This document shows positions 37,725 to 49,529 of a stretch of DNA of 64,000 bases, piece after piece. The stretch lies in assembly GCA_019722365.1 (NCBI GenBank), contig JADFUC010000776.1, forward strand, positions 930,001-994,000, read 5' to 3'. The stretch's first letter is position 1; every line of letters starts with the position of its first letter. The DNA is from Lithospermum erythrorhizon (taxonomy: Eukaryota > Streptophyta > Magnoliopsida > Boraginales > Boraginaceae). Made by a program: the position numbers and the translations under genes. Under the pieces are notes generated by a model. It was not told the DNA's origin. It searched no databases and saw only the letters and a list, made by a program, of their open reading frames with translations.

Positions 37725-37915
37725 TAGGTGGAGTGCAGGCTGAGCTTCTTCAGTCCCAGTCCGAGGCGGTTCTATGACCGAGTACCTCCAGCCACTCTAC
37801 ATTGACTAAGAACTGTCAGGAATGAATTATTGATTAAGTTTCTGATCCAATGAAGAGGAGCTCGTGTTCAGCCTCACCGTCATGTCTGGACTGAAGGAAA
37901 GCTCCTATGATTTCC
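37725..37915 (+). ncRNA. MIR319: MIR319-like microRNA precursor foldback
   Basis: The 3' arm at 37886-37905 reads CTGGACTGAAGGAAAGCTCC. Known plant miR319 begins TTGGACTGAAGGGAGCTCC, so the match is all but one substitution in the first 12 bases plus a one-base insertion and a change in the middle. The 5' arm at 37742-37756, GAGCTTCTTCAGTCC, is complementary to it and corresponds to the star strand of MIR319 precursors (GAGCTTTCTTCAGTCC type, one base shorter here). The arms lie about 130 bases apart, giving a hairpin near 190 nt, the long foldback typical of this family. Inner pairing is plausible between TATGACCG (about 37773-37780) and CCGTCATG (about 37877-37884). miR319 directs cleavage of TCP-class transcription factor mRNAs in leaf development. 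The small indels may be sequencing error. Confidence 0.75.
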
Positions 37916-37919
37916 TTCA

Positions 37920-40900
37920 TTGATTCAAAAATTTAATAAACTTATATGTTTTTTATTTAACAATAAAATTATACCAATTAATCTTCATTTGTATAACTTG
38001 ATTGTGGTTTACTTGACGTATTTTTAGAATTTAGGACATTATTTTTTACCCCTTTTGAGAAATGGTGATCATGGCATCTTCATCATTGTCATAAAAGAAA
38101 ATATCTTGCTTCTTCCTTAATCAGAGATTCATAGCATTAAATTAATCTACTAAAACCATCCTTTTATATAAAGTAGTAAGAAATGTCAAATGTTTGAAAT
38201 GTTAATCTTTTCATTGTTGGCTTTGTGATCCAGATAGAATTTGATCGGAATCTCTGGAAGAGTGGCGAAATGAAGAAGCATGGAATCTATATATGTTAAT
38301 TGGCATGTTGCTAGTTATGGTTTTATCTTTGTGATGTATAAAATATAATACGGAGTAGTTGATTTAATTTTTTCAGCAACTTCTTTTGTAAATAAATCTA
38401 CTAATGAAAGAGCAGTAAACAAAATATTACATAACCAACTTTGCTCAACTGGCAACATGGCTGGGTTAAATTCAGATTTAATTTAAATTTATTTGTTATA
38501 GAGCCGATTTAGGGAGACTTCCAGAGCACAAAAAAAATGCAATTTAGCTTTCACAATCATTCCAATTGAACTGAATATATTGAAGAATAATGTACTTATT
38601 TCTTCTTTAAAAAAATTAATAATCATTCATAAGATTGCATTTTAGACTTTAGTATACTTAAAAAAAGTTTATAGTAAAATTAATTGTCAATATAGTTTCA
38701 AATATCGCCATCAGTGATAATTTGGCCTTCAGCAGAGAAGATTGTTATAATTTAGTTTCAGCCACACATATTTTGCATTACGGTTTCCAAATCAGCTGCA
38801 TACTGCCATTATTTTATGTCCAAATCGTACCAATGCAAGCAACATCTGTCACTTTTTAATCATATCGTTAAACATCTTGCACCAATTTTATCAATCTAAA
38901 ATCGTCATTATCGTAGACCAAACTTCACCAAGCGCCATACTATCTCGATCATATTAATTAACTGTTAAGACATAATACTTTCACCTAATTCTCCTCTATA
39001 AATTCGATTCGAACCTTTCGACAAGCATTACTTAGTGGGTGCCACTGGCCCGGTGAAGGACGGGCTTGCTTTATAGATGCTAAATCACAACAGTGTCATG
39101 AAGCCATTCAATACCAATAATTTTGCTCGAAGCCATTATTGTGCCTCAAGATAGCTTTTATCTGTGTAATAATACGACATTTCAGAAGCATTGCTGCCCG
39201 TCCGGAGCACTCTGACCATTCTCTCAAAATGAGTGTTAACTCAACTAATAGCATTCAACTATCTCTCAAACATAAACCACCTATGTAATTTAGTTTCATT
39301 TACATTACGTTTGCTAGTATGAGTAATTGTATTTATCTGGGGCAAAACATCACGGGTCTTATATACTTTGAATCTTAGAATTTCAGATTGTATGGATTTG
39401 TATCTAGATGCATGGTCCTTGCCTGAGCTCCTTCAGTTAATGCATACATATACTTATAAAGAAAATGTTAAATTTTATAGGCTCTAAAGTACCAAAGAAA
39501 TTCTGATCAAATGAAGTTAGATTGAATTTTTGAATGAGTCAAATTATTCTCTCTCTGAACAATTATTTAGGTCACCTATTAGCCTGTTGTTTTGGTTATA
39601 AGGCTTTTCATTAAGATTAAAAACCTGATTTTCACAAATAGAGTTTTAAGGCACATTTCTGGAAGTCTTCAGCAGGAAGATTCTTTCTTTCCTTTTAACA
39701 ATACTCACCTGCAACATTAATAAACAATACAAAAATAAATTCCTCGCCTAATTCTTTCCCCCAAAACCACCCAGCACTCCTGAAGAACCCCTGCCAACTT
39801 CTTCTCCCCTAACGTTTGATTTTTTCCTCCCCATCCCCTCACCCACCCCCGCCCCATCAGCCTCTCAACCAACCAACAGTTCTACATCCACAATTTAAAC
39901 AACCAACGTGTCTCATTCCATTAACAAATCGCCCATCACTAACTACTAATTCTTCCGTCCCAAAAACTCACAGAATAGTTTGATCCAAGAATCGCCACCA
40001 AGTTAATGAGTGTTTTTGTTTATTTATTATTTAATAAATATAATATATCAAGTAAAGAGGCCTAACTTCTTTCTTTATTTGTATCCCAAACTAATATTTA
40101 TAGAAATCATTTCATCCTTTGTCTTAAATTTTAGTAAAAAGACCTAAAAGCAATCGTTTGCGGGTAGAATTCATCAAAAATAATCAATAATATAATCCTA
40201 TTGAGAAATTAACCTCAATCGATCGATTTTCTTAAGAGGTCTTAAATTAAAGAAAAAAGGATTCATATTGATCGATTTCCCCAATTGCCATTTAAATGAA
40301 CTCTTTCTCTGTTGACAGAAAATTCCTTTATTTTATCCATATCCAAGGACCAGTTTATCAGAACCAGATTCACTTTTTTCACTCTACAGGGCATTTCTAG
40401 CAATCCCACTCAAACTTTAATAGGAATTCGAAAAGTCCCAGTGCTGTTAAATGTGACTGTCAGCATCTCAAGCAACAATGAAGAAACAAGAATGCCTTAC
40501 ATCAAAATTCCTCGTAAATGACAATAATAACAAGTTCTGCAGGACCTTTGAAATATATCTCATTCTGTTGCAGTGAAGCCGACCAAGTAGGTTCAACGCC
40601 TCGGCCTGATTGCCTTTTTGGTCGTCGACTAAATGGACGCAGCCATATATTAAAGTATATCGCTAATTGGGAAACATAACATAATTCCGCTTCCGCTTTA
40701 TTGGTGATTTACTATTATTCAGAAAATTAAACACGGCCATTAGATTAGATTAAATGTTACGATGATTATAATTTCAGGAAGTCAATTCTATCAGAAATCA
40801 TTTCTTTAAAAACACAACACATCATGGCTATCACATTTGAAAAAGAAAGCTTCCGGCCTAAAACCAGATTGCAGCAGCACGCATCAGCATTTAACGCCGG

Positions 40901-41450
40901 CGGTGCCTCGCTCCAAATCGACACTCAGCTGAATTCTCAAAACCAGCCACCTTACCCATAAATAACAAGCAAAAGGAAATATACTGAAACGATCTTCTAC
41001 CTCCTTTCAGACCTTCTTCTATTGGTCATGCTGGTGACATTGCTCAATATGTATTAACGACATTTGCAGGAGTTGTGAATGAAATACACCATGACGTATT
41101 AAAACACGCATTTATATGTATGAGTGCTACTAAAGCCCATCTCTACTGTAGAAAAATACAATTTTGTCTAACATACAACAACAAGAGCATACAATGAGTG
41201 AAATGATTTAACTGAAGTTTGAATTAAATATCATCGAATTTGATTTACAATAAAAGATCAATTGCAGTTTAATACTAAAATTAAAGTCAATTGATTGATA
41301 CTATTCCTATCAATATCCGACTATCTGATATTCATCATATTTTATATTCAAATTTAAAATCGAATATATATTTTCATATAAATTAATAAAATATATACAT
41401 AGTTTATTTAATTTAACTTAATATTAAAAACTATTCGATTTAAAAATTGC
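37920..41450. other. intergenic, AT-rich, no gene recognised
   Basis: No protein-like frame with a domain was found. Isolated Stowaway-type end words occur: ATACGGAGTAG near 38350 and TTCTTCCGTCCCAAAAACTC near 39950. They are not paired into a complete element. The ORF at 40312-40521 (69 codons) is unassigned. Confidence 0.45.
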
Positions 41451-41455
41451 TAATT

Positions 41456-41566
41456 CACGTGGAGGTATCATCATCGATGGTAATTGCAACGATATTGTAG
41501 CCAATCTCTACAATTATTTTCAGTCGCCTAAAAATCCATCAAAACTTAACATATCGCCACGTGTCC
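41456..41566 (+). promoter_or_regulatory. Two G-boxes upstream of the fasciclin-like gene
   Basis: CACGTG occurs at 41456-41461 and again at 41558-41563, the latter inside CCACGTGTCC, an ABRE-like G-box. The second is about 50 bases before the start codon at 41614. G-boxes are bound by bZIP and bHLH factors. Their spacing and position fit a light- or ABA-responsive promoter, but function is inferred only from the words. Confidence 0.45.
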
Positions 41567-41613
41567 CTCATAGATGCTACAGGCCTCCCAAACTGAGCTC
41601 ATTTTTGCCAAAA

Positions 41614-42690
41614 ATGGGCCTAACCACCATCCTCCTACTCCTCTTCTCCTCCAATGTCAAGCACCACCACCTCCTGGCGCTACCTGAACCCGCCAGTAAG
41701 ATCCCTTTAACGCCGTGGAATGCTTCGAACTCCGGCTACAACGCCATGTCCCTCACTCTCCAATCCATCCTCACCGACTCCCCGTAGCTTCATTCAAACC
41801 GCCGGAATCAGGGATTTATGCCATCAATTACATCAACATCTGTTTCTGTTGTCACCACCAGCACAGTGCCACCACTGCTACTAGTGGAGGAAGAGGCGGA
41901 GCAACCACTACTACTGATGGAAACGGAGGAAGTCATCTGACATTGACGATATTCACCCCACCGGATTCCGCCTTCGTCGCCTCGGGTCAACCTTCACTCT
42001 CGCAGCTCCTCCTCCACTTCGTCCCATTATCATTGTCCCTTTCGTCACTCTCATCACCCTTTGACAGTAACTAAAACTAATATCAGTCAATCTTCATGTC
42101 GCCCTGGAAGTGATCACGTCAAAGCACCGGACAAGGGTGAGACCAACGAAGTCAAGTGGGTTTTGGGGGCCTCCAAGCATTACGGCCTGCTTAGTGCTCA
42201 AGTGCTGAGTGATGGAACTGGAATTTGATGATCGGCACAACCCAGAATGTGCGAAGTACAACCCTGGAATGCTCGGATTTGTCCCCACGCCATGATATTG
42301 TGTGAAGCTGAAGTCGAGGGCAAATTCCGATAATGGCATCGTTTCTTGAGCTGCAGGTGATGGGGTACTTGAAGTTGAGTCCGTGGAAGCCGACTATGTT
42401 TTGGTGCCTGAGGACGAGGTTTTTGCTTTCGATTTTGGGGGACACCCGAGCCATCGAAGCTATTTTTGAGGCAGCCATGCTGGCGCAAGCCAGTCGCTCT
42501 ATGATCTGGAATGGGTGAGAATGGGACTGTTTTCAGGGATAATTTTGAGGGGTTGAGTATCGTGATTGAGAGGAGTGATAGGGATTTCTTTGTGAATGGG
42601 GTCGAGATTACGTCTCCTGATCTTTGTATTATAAAGGGATTGATCGCCATTCGCGATTCCAGAGTTAATGATTAGTGAGTAATTTGATGA
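41614..42690 (+). CDS. Fasciclin-like arabinogalactan protein (FLA20/21 type), frameshifted
   Basis: Cell-wall or plasma-membrane adhesion-type glycoprotein with FAS1 domains. The start ATG at 41614 opens MGLTTILLLLFSSNV, a signal-peptide-like run followed by HHHLLALPEP. The first FAS1 region includes SGYNAMSLTLQSIL (about 41735-41780) and, one frame over, LTIFTPPDSAFVASGQPSLS followed by QLLLHF (41940-42025). Ser/Thr-rich stretches near 41850-41930 fit glycosylated spacers. The second FAS1 region includes VPEDEVFAFD (about 42405-42440), GTVF and NFEGLSIVIERSDRDFFVNG (about 42515-42605), VEITSPDLCI (42600-42630) and IAIRDSRVND (42640-42675). FLA genes are typically intronless, and a single exon fits here. 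At least four frameshifts break the frame, either decay or sequence error. It lies 0.6 kb upstream of the TIC32-like gene on the same strand. Confidence 0.75.
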
Positions 42691-42699
42691 GGGTATTGA

Positions 42700-43280
42700 A
42701 GATGAGGAGTTTTCTTTCGGAGGAGGAGGAGGCGTGGATGACAGAGTATTTCCTAGTGTCGTATAATGAGGAGGCATTGGGTCCGGACGCGAATGAACTG
42801 TGAGATATTAATTGATAGGAAGTTGTGTGTATGAATTTAGTTTCAAATGACTGATATTGATCTGGTAATTTAATGAAATTTCATAATGTAAGTTGTCAAT
42901 ATGAATTAGTTTCACATATTTATAAGCATGAATCACTCCTATACAATATCTACAAGAAAGGAAAGAACAGGATTACAATAGTCATAAATCAATCACACTC
43001 CAATATAATCAATCGATTAAAGAGTTTGCTGAAAGATTCAATGATCTTAATGTACCATTAAACATCCTCATGTAATCTTCCATTCCCTATATGCTCTCAT
43101 TCTACTACTCTTACAGGCAGAAATAAAGTCTGCCCATAAGTTATATCCCTGAAGATATGCTAAAACTGCCCCTCAATCTCCCGCCCCCAGTACTTGAAAT
43201 TTTTGGAGCCTTACTCAGAATTTCTGGCTCCACTCCTGCTATAAATCACTCCCTAAGTGCAGATGTGTGTTAATTGTGTA
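42700..43280. other. spacer where the missing 5' exons of the TIC32-like gene would be expected
   Basis: No TGxxxGIG nucleotide-binding motif or other N-terminal dehydrogenase block can be read on the + strand here. The stretch is AT-rich except for a C-rich section near 43155-43240. Confidence 0.5.
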
Positions 43281-43281
43281 G

Positions 43282-44472
43282 AAACAATGCTGGGATCATG
43301 TTCTGTCCCTTTCAACTCTCAGAAGATGGAGTAGAAGTGCAATTTACAACAAACCATCTTAGTAAGTACTACTTAACTACAGGTAGCATGCATATAGAAA
43401 CAGGCATATGCTAGAATATACATGAATTGGTTATGAAATGATCGATTAGTCTGATTAGATGTTGAAGGATTGTTCAAGCGTAAGCGAGCACTTAAGTGTG
43501 CCATTTATGTGTACTCATTGCTAATGCATTGATTGTTCTTGGTCATTTCTACTTGACCAACCTTTTACTAGACAAAATGAAGGAGACTGCAAAAACAAGT
43601 GGTATCCAAGGCAGGATAGTCAATTTGTCTTCAGTTGCTCACCTTTATACTTATGTCAATGGTATTGAATTTGACAAACTCAATGACAGTTAAGGTATGT
43701 AATCAATATGCTTGACTCCATCTCTAGCTGGGATGGTCTTAGATAACTCATTTGTTTCCGGGTTTCATTTCTGAAATTAGTTACTCGGACAAGAAGGCAT
43801 ATGGGCAATCTAATAAGCCAATATATTACATAATGAGCTTTCCACAGCGTTCTGAGTGATCTTTAATTATGTGTCTTCTACTCTTCTTTCAGTATTTTTC
43901 TTTCAATACTCCATTATTTTGAGTCACACTTATCTTGTATGATTATGTATTGATGTGAGATCTTCAAAATTGGTACAAATTTATCACATACTATCTTAGG
44001 GGATTATGACAACTTCAAGCAAGAATAGAGTTTTGTTGAGTGCACATTATAAATTAAAAAGAACATATAATGTATGTGAGTAGAAGAGATCTGAAATTAC
44101 TTACAGTGGCTTGCGGAGTCTGTTTGTAGAACACTAGAACCAAATAACTTCATTACAGGATGTCGTTAACTGCTTATCCCCCTTCTCCTTTTCCGTTCAT
44201 CCCGAACAGATTATAATTACTCAATTTCATATCGACAGGGCTTATGAAGATGTTCAGTTTTTGATGTGGAAGAATGTCCCTCAGGGGCAACAACCACATG
44301 CTATGTTACACTTCATCCTCAATTGAAAGATGTTACTACCAAGTATTTCCTTGACTGCTAACGAATGGAAGCGAGCAAGTTTGCAGAGGATGAAGGTCTA
44401 GCCAAGCTATGGGACTTCAGCAACAAATTGATTGATTCAGCTCTAGCTAAGAATGCAGTCACCCCTCTCTGA
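43282..44472 (+). CDS. TIC32-like: TIC32-like short-chain dehydrogenase, C-terminal exons only
   Basis: NAD(P)-dependent Rossmann-fold reductase of the plant TIC32/retinol-dehydrogenase-like family; TIC32 is tied to redox control at the chloroplast inner envelope. Five exons can be read. Exon 43282-43361 follows an AG acceptor and gives [16 protein letters not shown] and [10 protein letters not shown], then GTAAGT. Exon 43541-43694 gives [38 protein letters not shown] and GIEFDKLND, then GTATGT. Exon 43781 to about 43848 gives [15 protein letters not shown] with the catalytic Tyr and Lys region. Exon 44160 to about 44216 is weak. Exon 44239-44472 gives [25 protein letters not shown] and [14 protein letters not shown] up to a TGA. 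Retained introns argue against a retrocopy. The N-terminal cofactor-binding exons are absent, and a few frameshifts occur. Confidence 0.85.
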
Positions 44473-44474
44473 CA

Positions 44475-47030
44475 AACCTACTAGTATTAATAGCAGAATT
44501 AAGCCTGAGAACTGTGTTCAACATACATGATTCACTTCAGATCACTAAAGAAAAAGGCCAATAGGCATTATGATGGTGGAAACTGTATAGCTTGCCCACA
44601 GAGATTCCCGTTTACCATATAATATATTTCGTGTTGATTATACAATTAACACTTGGATAAAGAAATTGATACACAGAAGTAGTCTGTCATTCAGTAGATG
44701 ACAATGTTTATGGAACGAATCTCATTCTGCGAATATTTGATTAAATCGCTAGATTGGAAAGGTATAAATGAAATCTGATGGGTAGAACAGGACAATAAAA
44801 TGATCTTCCAAAACTGACTAAGAGAAAGTGTTGGTGCTTTGCAGGCTCTAGTGATGTTTGCCCACACACACACTCATTAATTTGGATGGTGTGTTTATTG
44901 GGCAATCTTAGTCCTCCTTCCATCCCATCAAGTGAGAAAAGATGGTATGTACACTCATGGTTGATCACTCGTTATGCGTTAATGTCAAACGGTACATTTA
45001 TGTTGCGATGGCAGTTAAATGCCAGATTATCGTGCAGGAGTGCGAATTTCTTAAACGGTATACCGTTTTGTATGAAAATGTGTAAAATTAACATTTCTTC
45101 ATCTATAAATACACCATTTTCCATGTTTAAAAAACACAATTCATATGTATCAATTTAATAAAAACTTAATCACAAATCAATAACTATCGCCCATGCCTCC
45201 AGAGAAATCAGGAGGGAGTGTCGTCTGAGGTCTTGAATTATCGTAGATCCAGCGTCGAAAAATCGAACTACCTCGACGCTGTTTGAAGGTGTCGAAGTTT
45301 TTGCAAAGTGGTGTAAGTTAGTTGTCGATGTGAGTTATATGATGTGAAAAATACAAAATCGAAGATCAGGGATGGCCAATGAAACAAACCATTTTACTTC
45401 TGATGGGTGGGGCGGAATTTAATGGGAGCGTAACCGTTAGTGACTTTAGCAACTTTGCTTTCGTCTTGAAAGGGTGAGGCAATGTCGTTGTATTGTCTTT
45501 GAAGTTATTTTGTTGTTACGTTTTACGGTATCAATGCTTGCGAAAAAAAGACACATATCGAATAACTCTTTGAGTATTAATAAAGTTATTTTCATTAAAA
45601 TGTTATTTCAATTTAAGCAAATGTTATTTGTTCAATTTAACCAAATTTTAAGGTTCAAGCGGTCTGCAGCGGTAAGTTAAATAAATGCCGTTGAGATTCA
45701 CTTGATATGAATTTAATCGAAGCATTGAATGCAATTTTGGAATTGAAGCAGTGCGTATTGCGATACGAACCGAAGCCCGAATAGAGTCGATGTGCTGCCC
45801 AACGGACCGCCCGGCGGTCGGTTCATTAACGGGCTTTGAGCCCATGGAGATATGTTACCGGGCGGGCCGATTCGCTTACCGCGACAATTCGGACCATGCA
45901 TATAGGACTCATCTAGAATTATTTCCATTTATATTTGCCCCAAGTCAATGAATAGCAATCACTGATTAAATAAAGGATGAAATAAGGACGTTGGGTATTA
46001 TTTTCAATTGCCTTTTTAATTTTAATTTGAAATACAAAATATTTTATTGAAATAATCGACCGATCAATGAGGACAATTGTGTCTCTTCCTATTTAATTGT
46101 TAATATAAAATAGTTATTATCATAATATAAATCACGGATATAAGGAGGCGGAATGTTATTCGTATTATTATAATTTCATTTTTAAAATCTTCTTTCACTT
46201 AGTTTTAATCATGATCGTCTAGAAATTTTATTTTCACAATAGTTGATTGTTTACAATTTTAATATACATTTTGAATTCTAATGTAGTTTTACATTTTTAA
46301 ATATAAACTTTCTGATCAAGGTAAAACTTGCTGATCCTTTATAAAATCGTTTCGTATAAATAATCGTCTATTTAAAAGCGAAGGAAGCGGAGTAAATAGA
46401 CATATAAGATATATGACGGATGTAGAGGCGGCATCTTATTGTGTCATATCTCGTTTATTTTTTAATAGAATAGCTTCTAATTATATACTCATTGGCTGAT
46501 ATCTATTAATTTCATTCACATAATATAGGAGTGATAAGGGCGGAATATTTTAATTAGTTAATATTATAATGCATTCCGTCCAAATGTCTATATCCATTCT
46601 TGTTGGTTAGTACAAAGTGTTATATTCTCTCAATTTGAAATTAATTGGCGTTTGGAATTGCGTGTCGAGGTTTTGGCTAATTACTTTTTATTCAGCGATA
46701 GAAAATATAAAATTGTTATTGTAAATTTGTTTTAAAAATATTTTCATAATATTATTTTTTTATAATTTTCATAATGTACGTAAAAGTAATTGATGATTAA
46801 AGTTGTATGCCGAAAAATAAGAAAGTCAATTAATTTGAAATAGAAGATATTACTTTTTTTGTAAACAAGTGATGAAATTTTATTAAAGACTAGTAAAATG
46901 TGCGGAAACTGAAATTGGGCCACAGTGCCAACTTCGAGAAATATAATGTGTAGGCCGAAAGAGAATGACCCAGCTTAAGATAGACTCTAGTCTAGATATG
47001 TACATATGGTATTAGGCACTAGTAGCTAAC
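44475..47030. other. intergenic, AT-rich; GC island at 45760-45910
   Basis: No coding family was recognised. A compact GC-rich island at 45760-45910 contains a 15-base near-perfect palindrome, GACCGCCCGGCGGTC, at 45805-45819, and CCGGGCGGGCCGATTCGC further on. The rest (45920-46990) is very AT-rich. Confidence 0.5.
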
Positions 47031-47034
47031 TATG

Positions 47035-47300
47035 TACTCCCTCCGTGTCCATAAAAGATTAATAAAACTTTTATGCTTTTTGTTAAATCTCTTGACTTTA
47101 TTGTGGAATATTTTTATTTTGTATTGTATAATCTTGATGAAAATTATATCGATAAAATTCGTTTGAAGCTATTTAAGATTAATATCTTTTTTGTAAGATG
47201 TCTCTGACATAAGCTAAATATATTTAGGCTGAGTTTTAAAGAGAATGAATAAAAGCTAAGTGAAACGATGCTGTGTGAGATGGAAAACTATCATAATTGG
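47035..47300. mobile_element. Stowaway/Tc1-mariner-type MITE end, partial
   Basis: TACTCCCTCCGTGTCCATAA at 47035-47054 matches the terminal inverted repeat of Stowaway MITEs and related plant mariner elements (CTCCCTCCGTCCC...). A TA lies at the expected target position. The sequence after it (AT-rich, to about 47270) is MITE-like. The opposite inverted terminus (GGACGGAGGGAGTA) was not found, so the element is truncated or its far end is too diverged. Confidence 0.6.
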
Positions 47301-48750
47301 GCAGCTCATTATACATATCAAAACAAAGGGAACAAGTAAAATTTAGGCTTTGAGATGCTTAGCCGGCTAGGAATATGATGATAAGTAAGAAATCTCAATT
47401 GTGAAAATGTCAAATAAAGAGGGTCATTTATTTTTTCTGGAAATCTCATGATTGAATATCTAAATTGGAAGATGGAGTATAATGGTTTCCAAAGACTTGG
47501 GGTTGGTGAAGTACATAGAAGCTGCACACAAATCTGAAGCCGGTACAGTTTTGTCAAAGTACTGATTAGGATTTTGTTGAATGTAACTTACTACACCACT
47601 ATTTTTTTTTTTTCTGTTTTGCAACTGTTTTCCTAATATGTAGATGGGCAATTTTTTTGAATTAGTTCGGGTCTATAAATAAGTTGACTGATGGTGCTTA
47701 TTTTATGTCTGTGGATCCCATAATTTAGGATACCTAATTTTGATTTTTGGTGCTTGACAACTTGACTCAAAATGTGAGATTGTATATTAACGTTTTCAAT
47801 TGTTTGCCAAGAATAGAAAATCAGAAATTAATAAATCAAAGTATTTTAGTCTTGCGATTTGTAACTGAAGTATTTGTTGGATAAAGAAGAGACTTTTTAC
47901 CGATGAGCCAACTTCTGTTAAGATTTTGAGTGTATTGTTGTCCAAATTTGTGTAGCTAGGTGAGGTACAATAATTGTTATTTTTACTTTTTAGCAGATTT
48001 CAGTGTAAAATTTTCAGCCATTCTCTATTGACGAGTCTATAAAAGGCTGAGTGAGTATTGAACTTCAAATGGAAATTCTCTAGTCTAATAATAGAAACTG
48101 ATGAGCTCTTGGACTATGATTTCTGGTCACAGGCACTATTGCATATTAATTTATGTAGCCAATCGTCCATTGGTTAGTGAATTGATTATGAATATTTTGA
48201 TAATAAGTGTAATTATGTTTAACTATAATATAATGTGAGACCCTCGCATTGGTTTGTTTATGATATTGTCGTGCCTGCATTTTTTTTCATATGAGTTGGT
48301 GCAATGTTTTTGGATGGTTAGTGGATCCTGAGATGAAGCAATTCATAAACTTGTTAAATATCATTTTTGTTCATTTGCTGGTAGTGTTTTCCTATTAAAC
48401 TGGACGGCTCTTATATATGTTTAGGATATGATACATAAATAATAATTTTTGCATTTTCAAGAATTTCACATGCTTGATTACAGGTTTATATTGTTCCTAG
48501 AAAAATTTTATGATGTTATTAAGATAGAGACAAACATATGAATGGTAAATGATAGAGTGAAAGAAATATGGTTTATTATCTAAACTGAAATATAACAATT
48601 GTCGATAAATCTGGACTGCAGTTTATGTGGATTATAGAATATAAGGTTTAGTAGTTAAGTATTCCATTACAAAGTATTTTATAGCAATTAACATATTAAG
48701 TTGCTTTCTTTATGAATCCAGAGGTTTATGTAAGTCTTATTAGAATTTGT
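47301..48750. other. intergenic, AT-rich, upstream of the B3 gene
   Basis: No coding frame was recognised. A CTTTCTTTATG to TTCTTCTTTCAG tract at 48700-48762 is the polypyrimidine and AG acceptor of the first readable B3 exon, so 5' exons should lie in this stretch, but none could be identified. Confidence 0.4.
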
Positions 48751-48762
48751 TTCTTCTTTCAG

Positions 48763-49525
48763 CGTTTGCCAGTGTTCTTTGGTGGAGTCGATACTGATGG
48801 AAACGGTCCTGTAGTGTTTCGCTATGCTGGCGAACAATACAGGGTAATTGTTCAGAATAGGATACTTGGCACCAGCTGGCCTCGCTTTGTAGAAAGAGCT
48901 GAACTGACCAGTGGGATGAGGCTGCTTCTGTCCCACTGCGTTGACCGTATCATCTACATCCTTCTCTTCAAGGATGGAATTGGTCTAAACTTGCTCTGGG
49001 GTTCTAGCCCACATGGTCAGCCACAAACAGGAATTGTGGCACCTAATGCTGTCACTGCACGGTGAGCAGTTGGAAGTCGCGGACTGCATATTCTCCAATG
49101 CACATGGTGCAGCTGTTTGCACGTCCCAGTGGTACCGTAATGTTGAAGACTAATAACTATGGCACTATGGTATACTGTTAATCTGCGACTGTTTATAAGA
49201 TTATCGGCTTTCTTAAAAGGTTGAATTTAATAATTTGTTCTGTGGTTTAATAAAATAGGAAATTCCTTTGAACATTGCGAACTATTTGAACGAGCTCAAG
49301 GATGTCGTAATCAGGAATGGCAGCCGCACCTGGAATGTGAGCATCAGGCTGGACCATTTTCGTGGTGTCGAGTGGAGCAACTTAGCGAGAGACTGCGGTC
49401 TGGTGGCTAGCTATCACCTTGTCTTCTTCATCAATGCTGCTTTGGAATTGGAAATGCTTGTCCTTGGCAATGAAGGAGTGGAAGTGGTGTTTCAGTGGGC
49501 AAGGGAATATCACAAGATCATATGA
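48763..49525 (+). CDS. B3-domain protein with two B3 domains, 5' end not found
   Basis: Plant-specific DNA-binding transcription-factor type (REM-like). The first readable exon starts after TTTCAG at 48762. It gives LPVFFGGVDTDGNGPVVFRY, AGEQYRVIVQNRILG, TSWPRFVERAEL and GMRLLLSHCVDRIIYIL: the strand-helix-strand pattern of a B3 domain, with the usual W..FV centre. The second exon (about 49257-49525, after AAATAG) gives IPLNIANYLNELKDVVIRNG, TWNVSIRLDHF, GVEWSNLARDCGL, then SYHLVFFINAALELEMLVLG and a stop at 49523-49525. The middle (49060-49255) contains CT-rich and AT-rich intron-like sequence. The first exon's frame is uninterrupted for about 100 codons, so this gene looks better preserved than most in the window. 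The initiating exon is not visible; divergence from typical REM proteins lowers certainty. Confidence 0.6.
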
Positions 49526-49529
49526 TCTT

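Noticed and set aside
42094..42777. Several reverse-strand ORFs of 81-150 codons
   Set aside because: They are antisense to the second fasciclin domain, whose forward-strand motifs are unambiguous.
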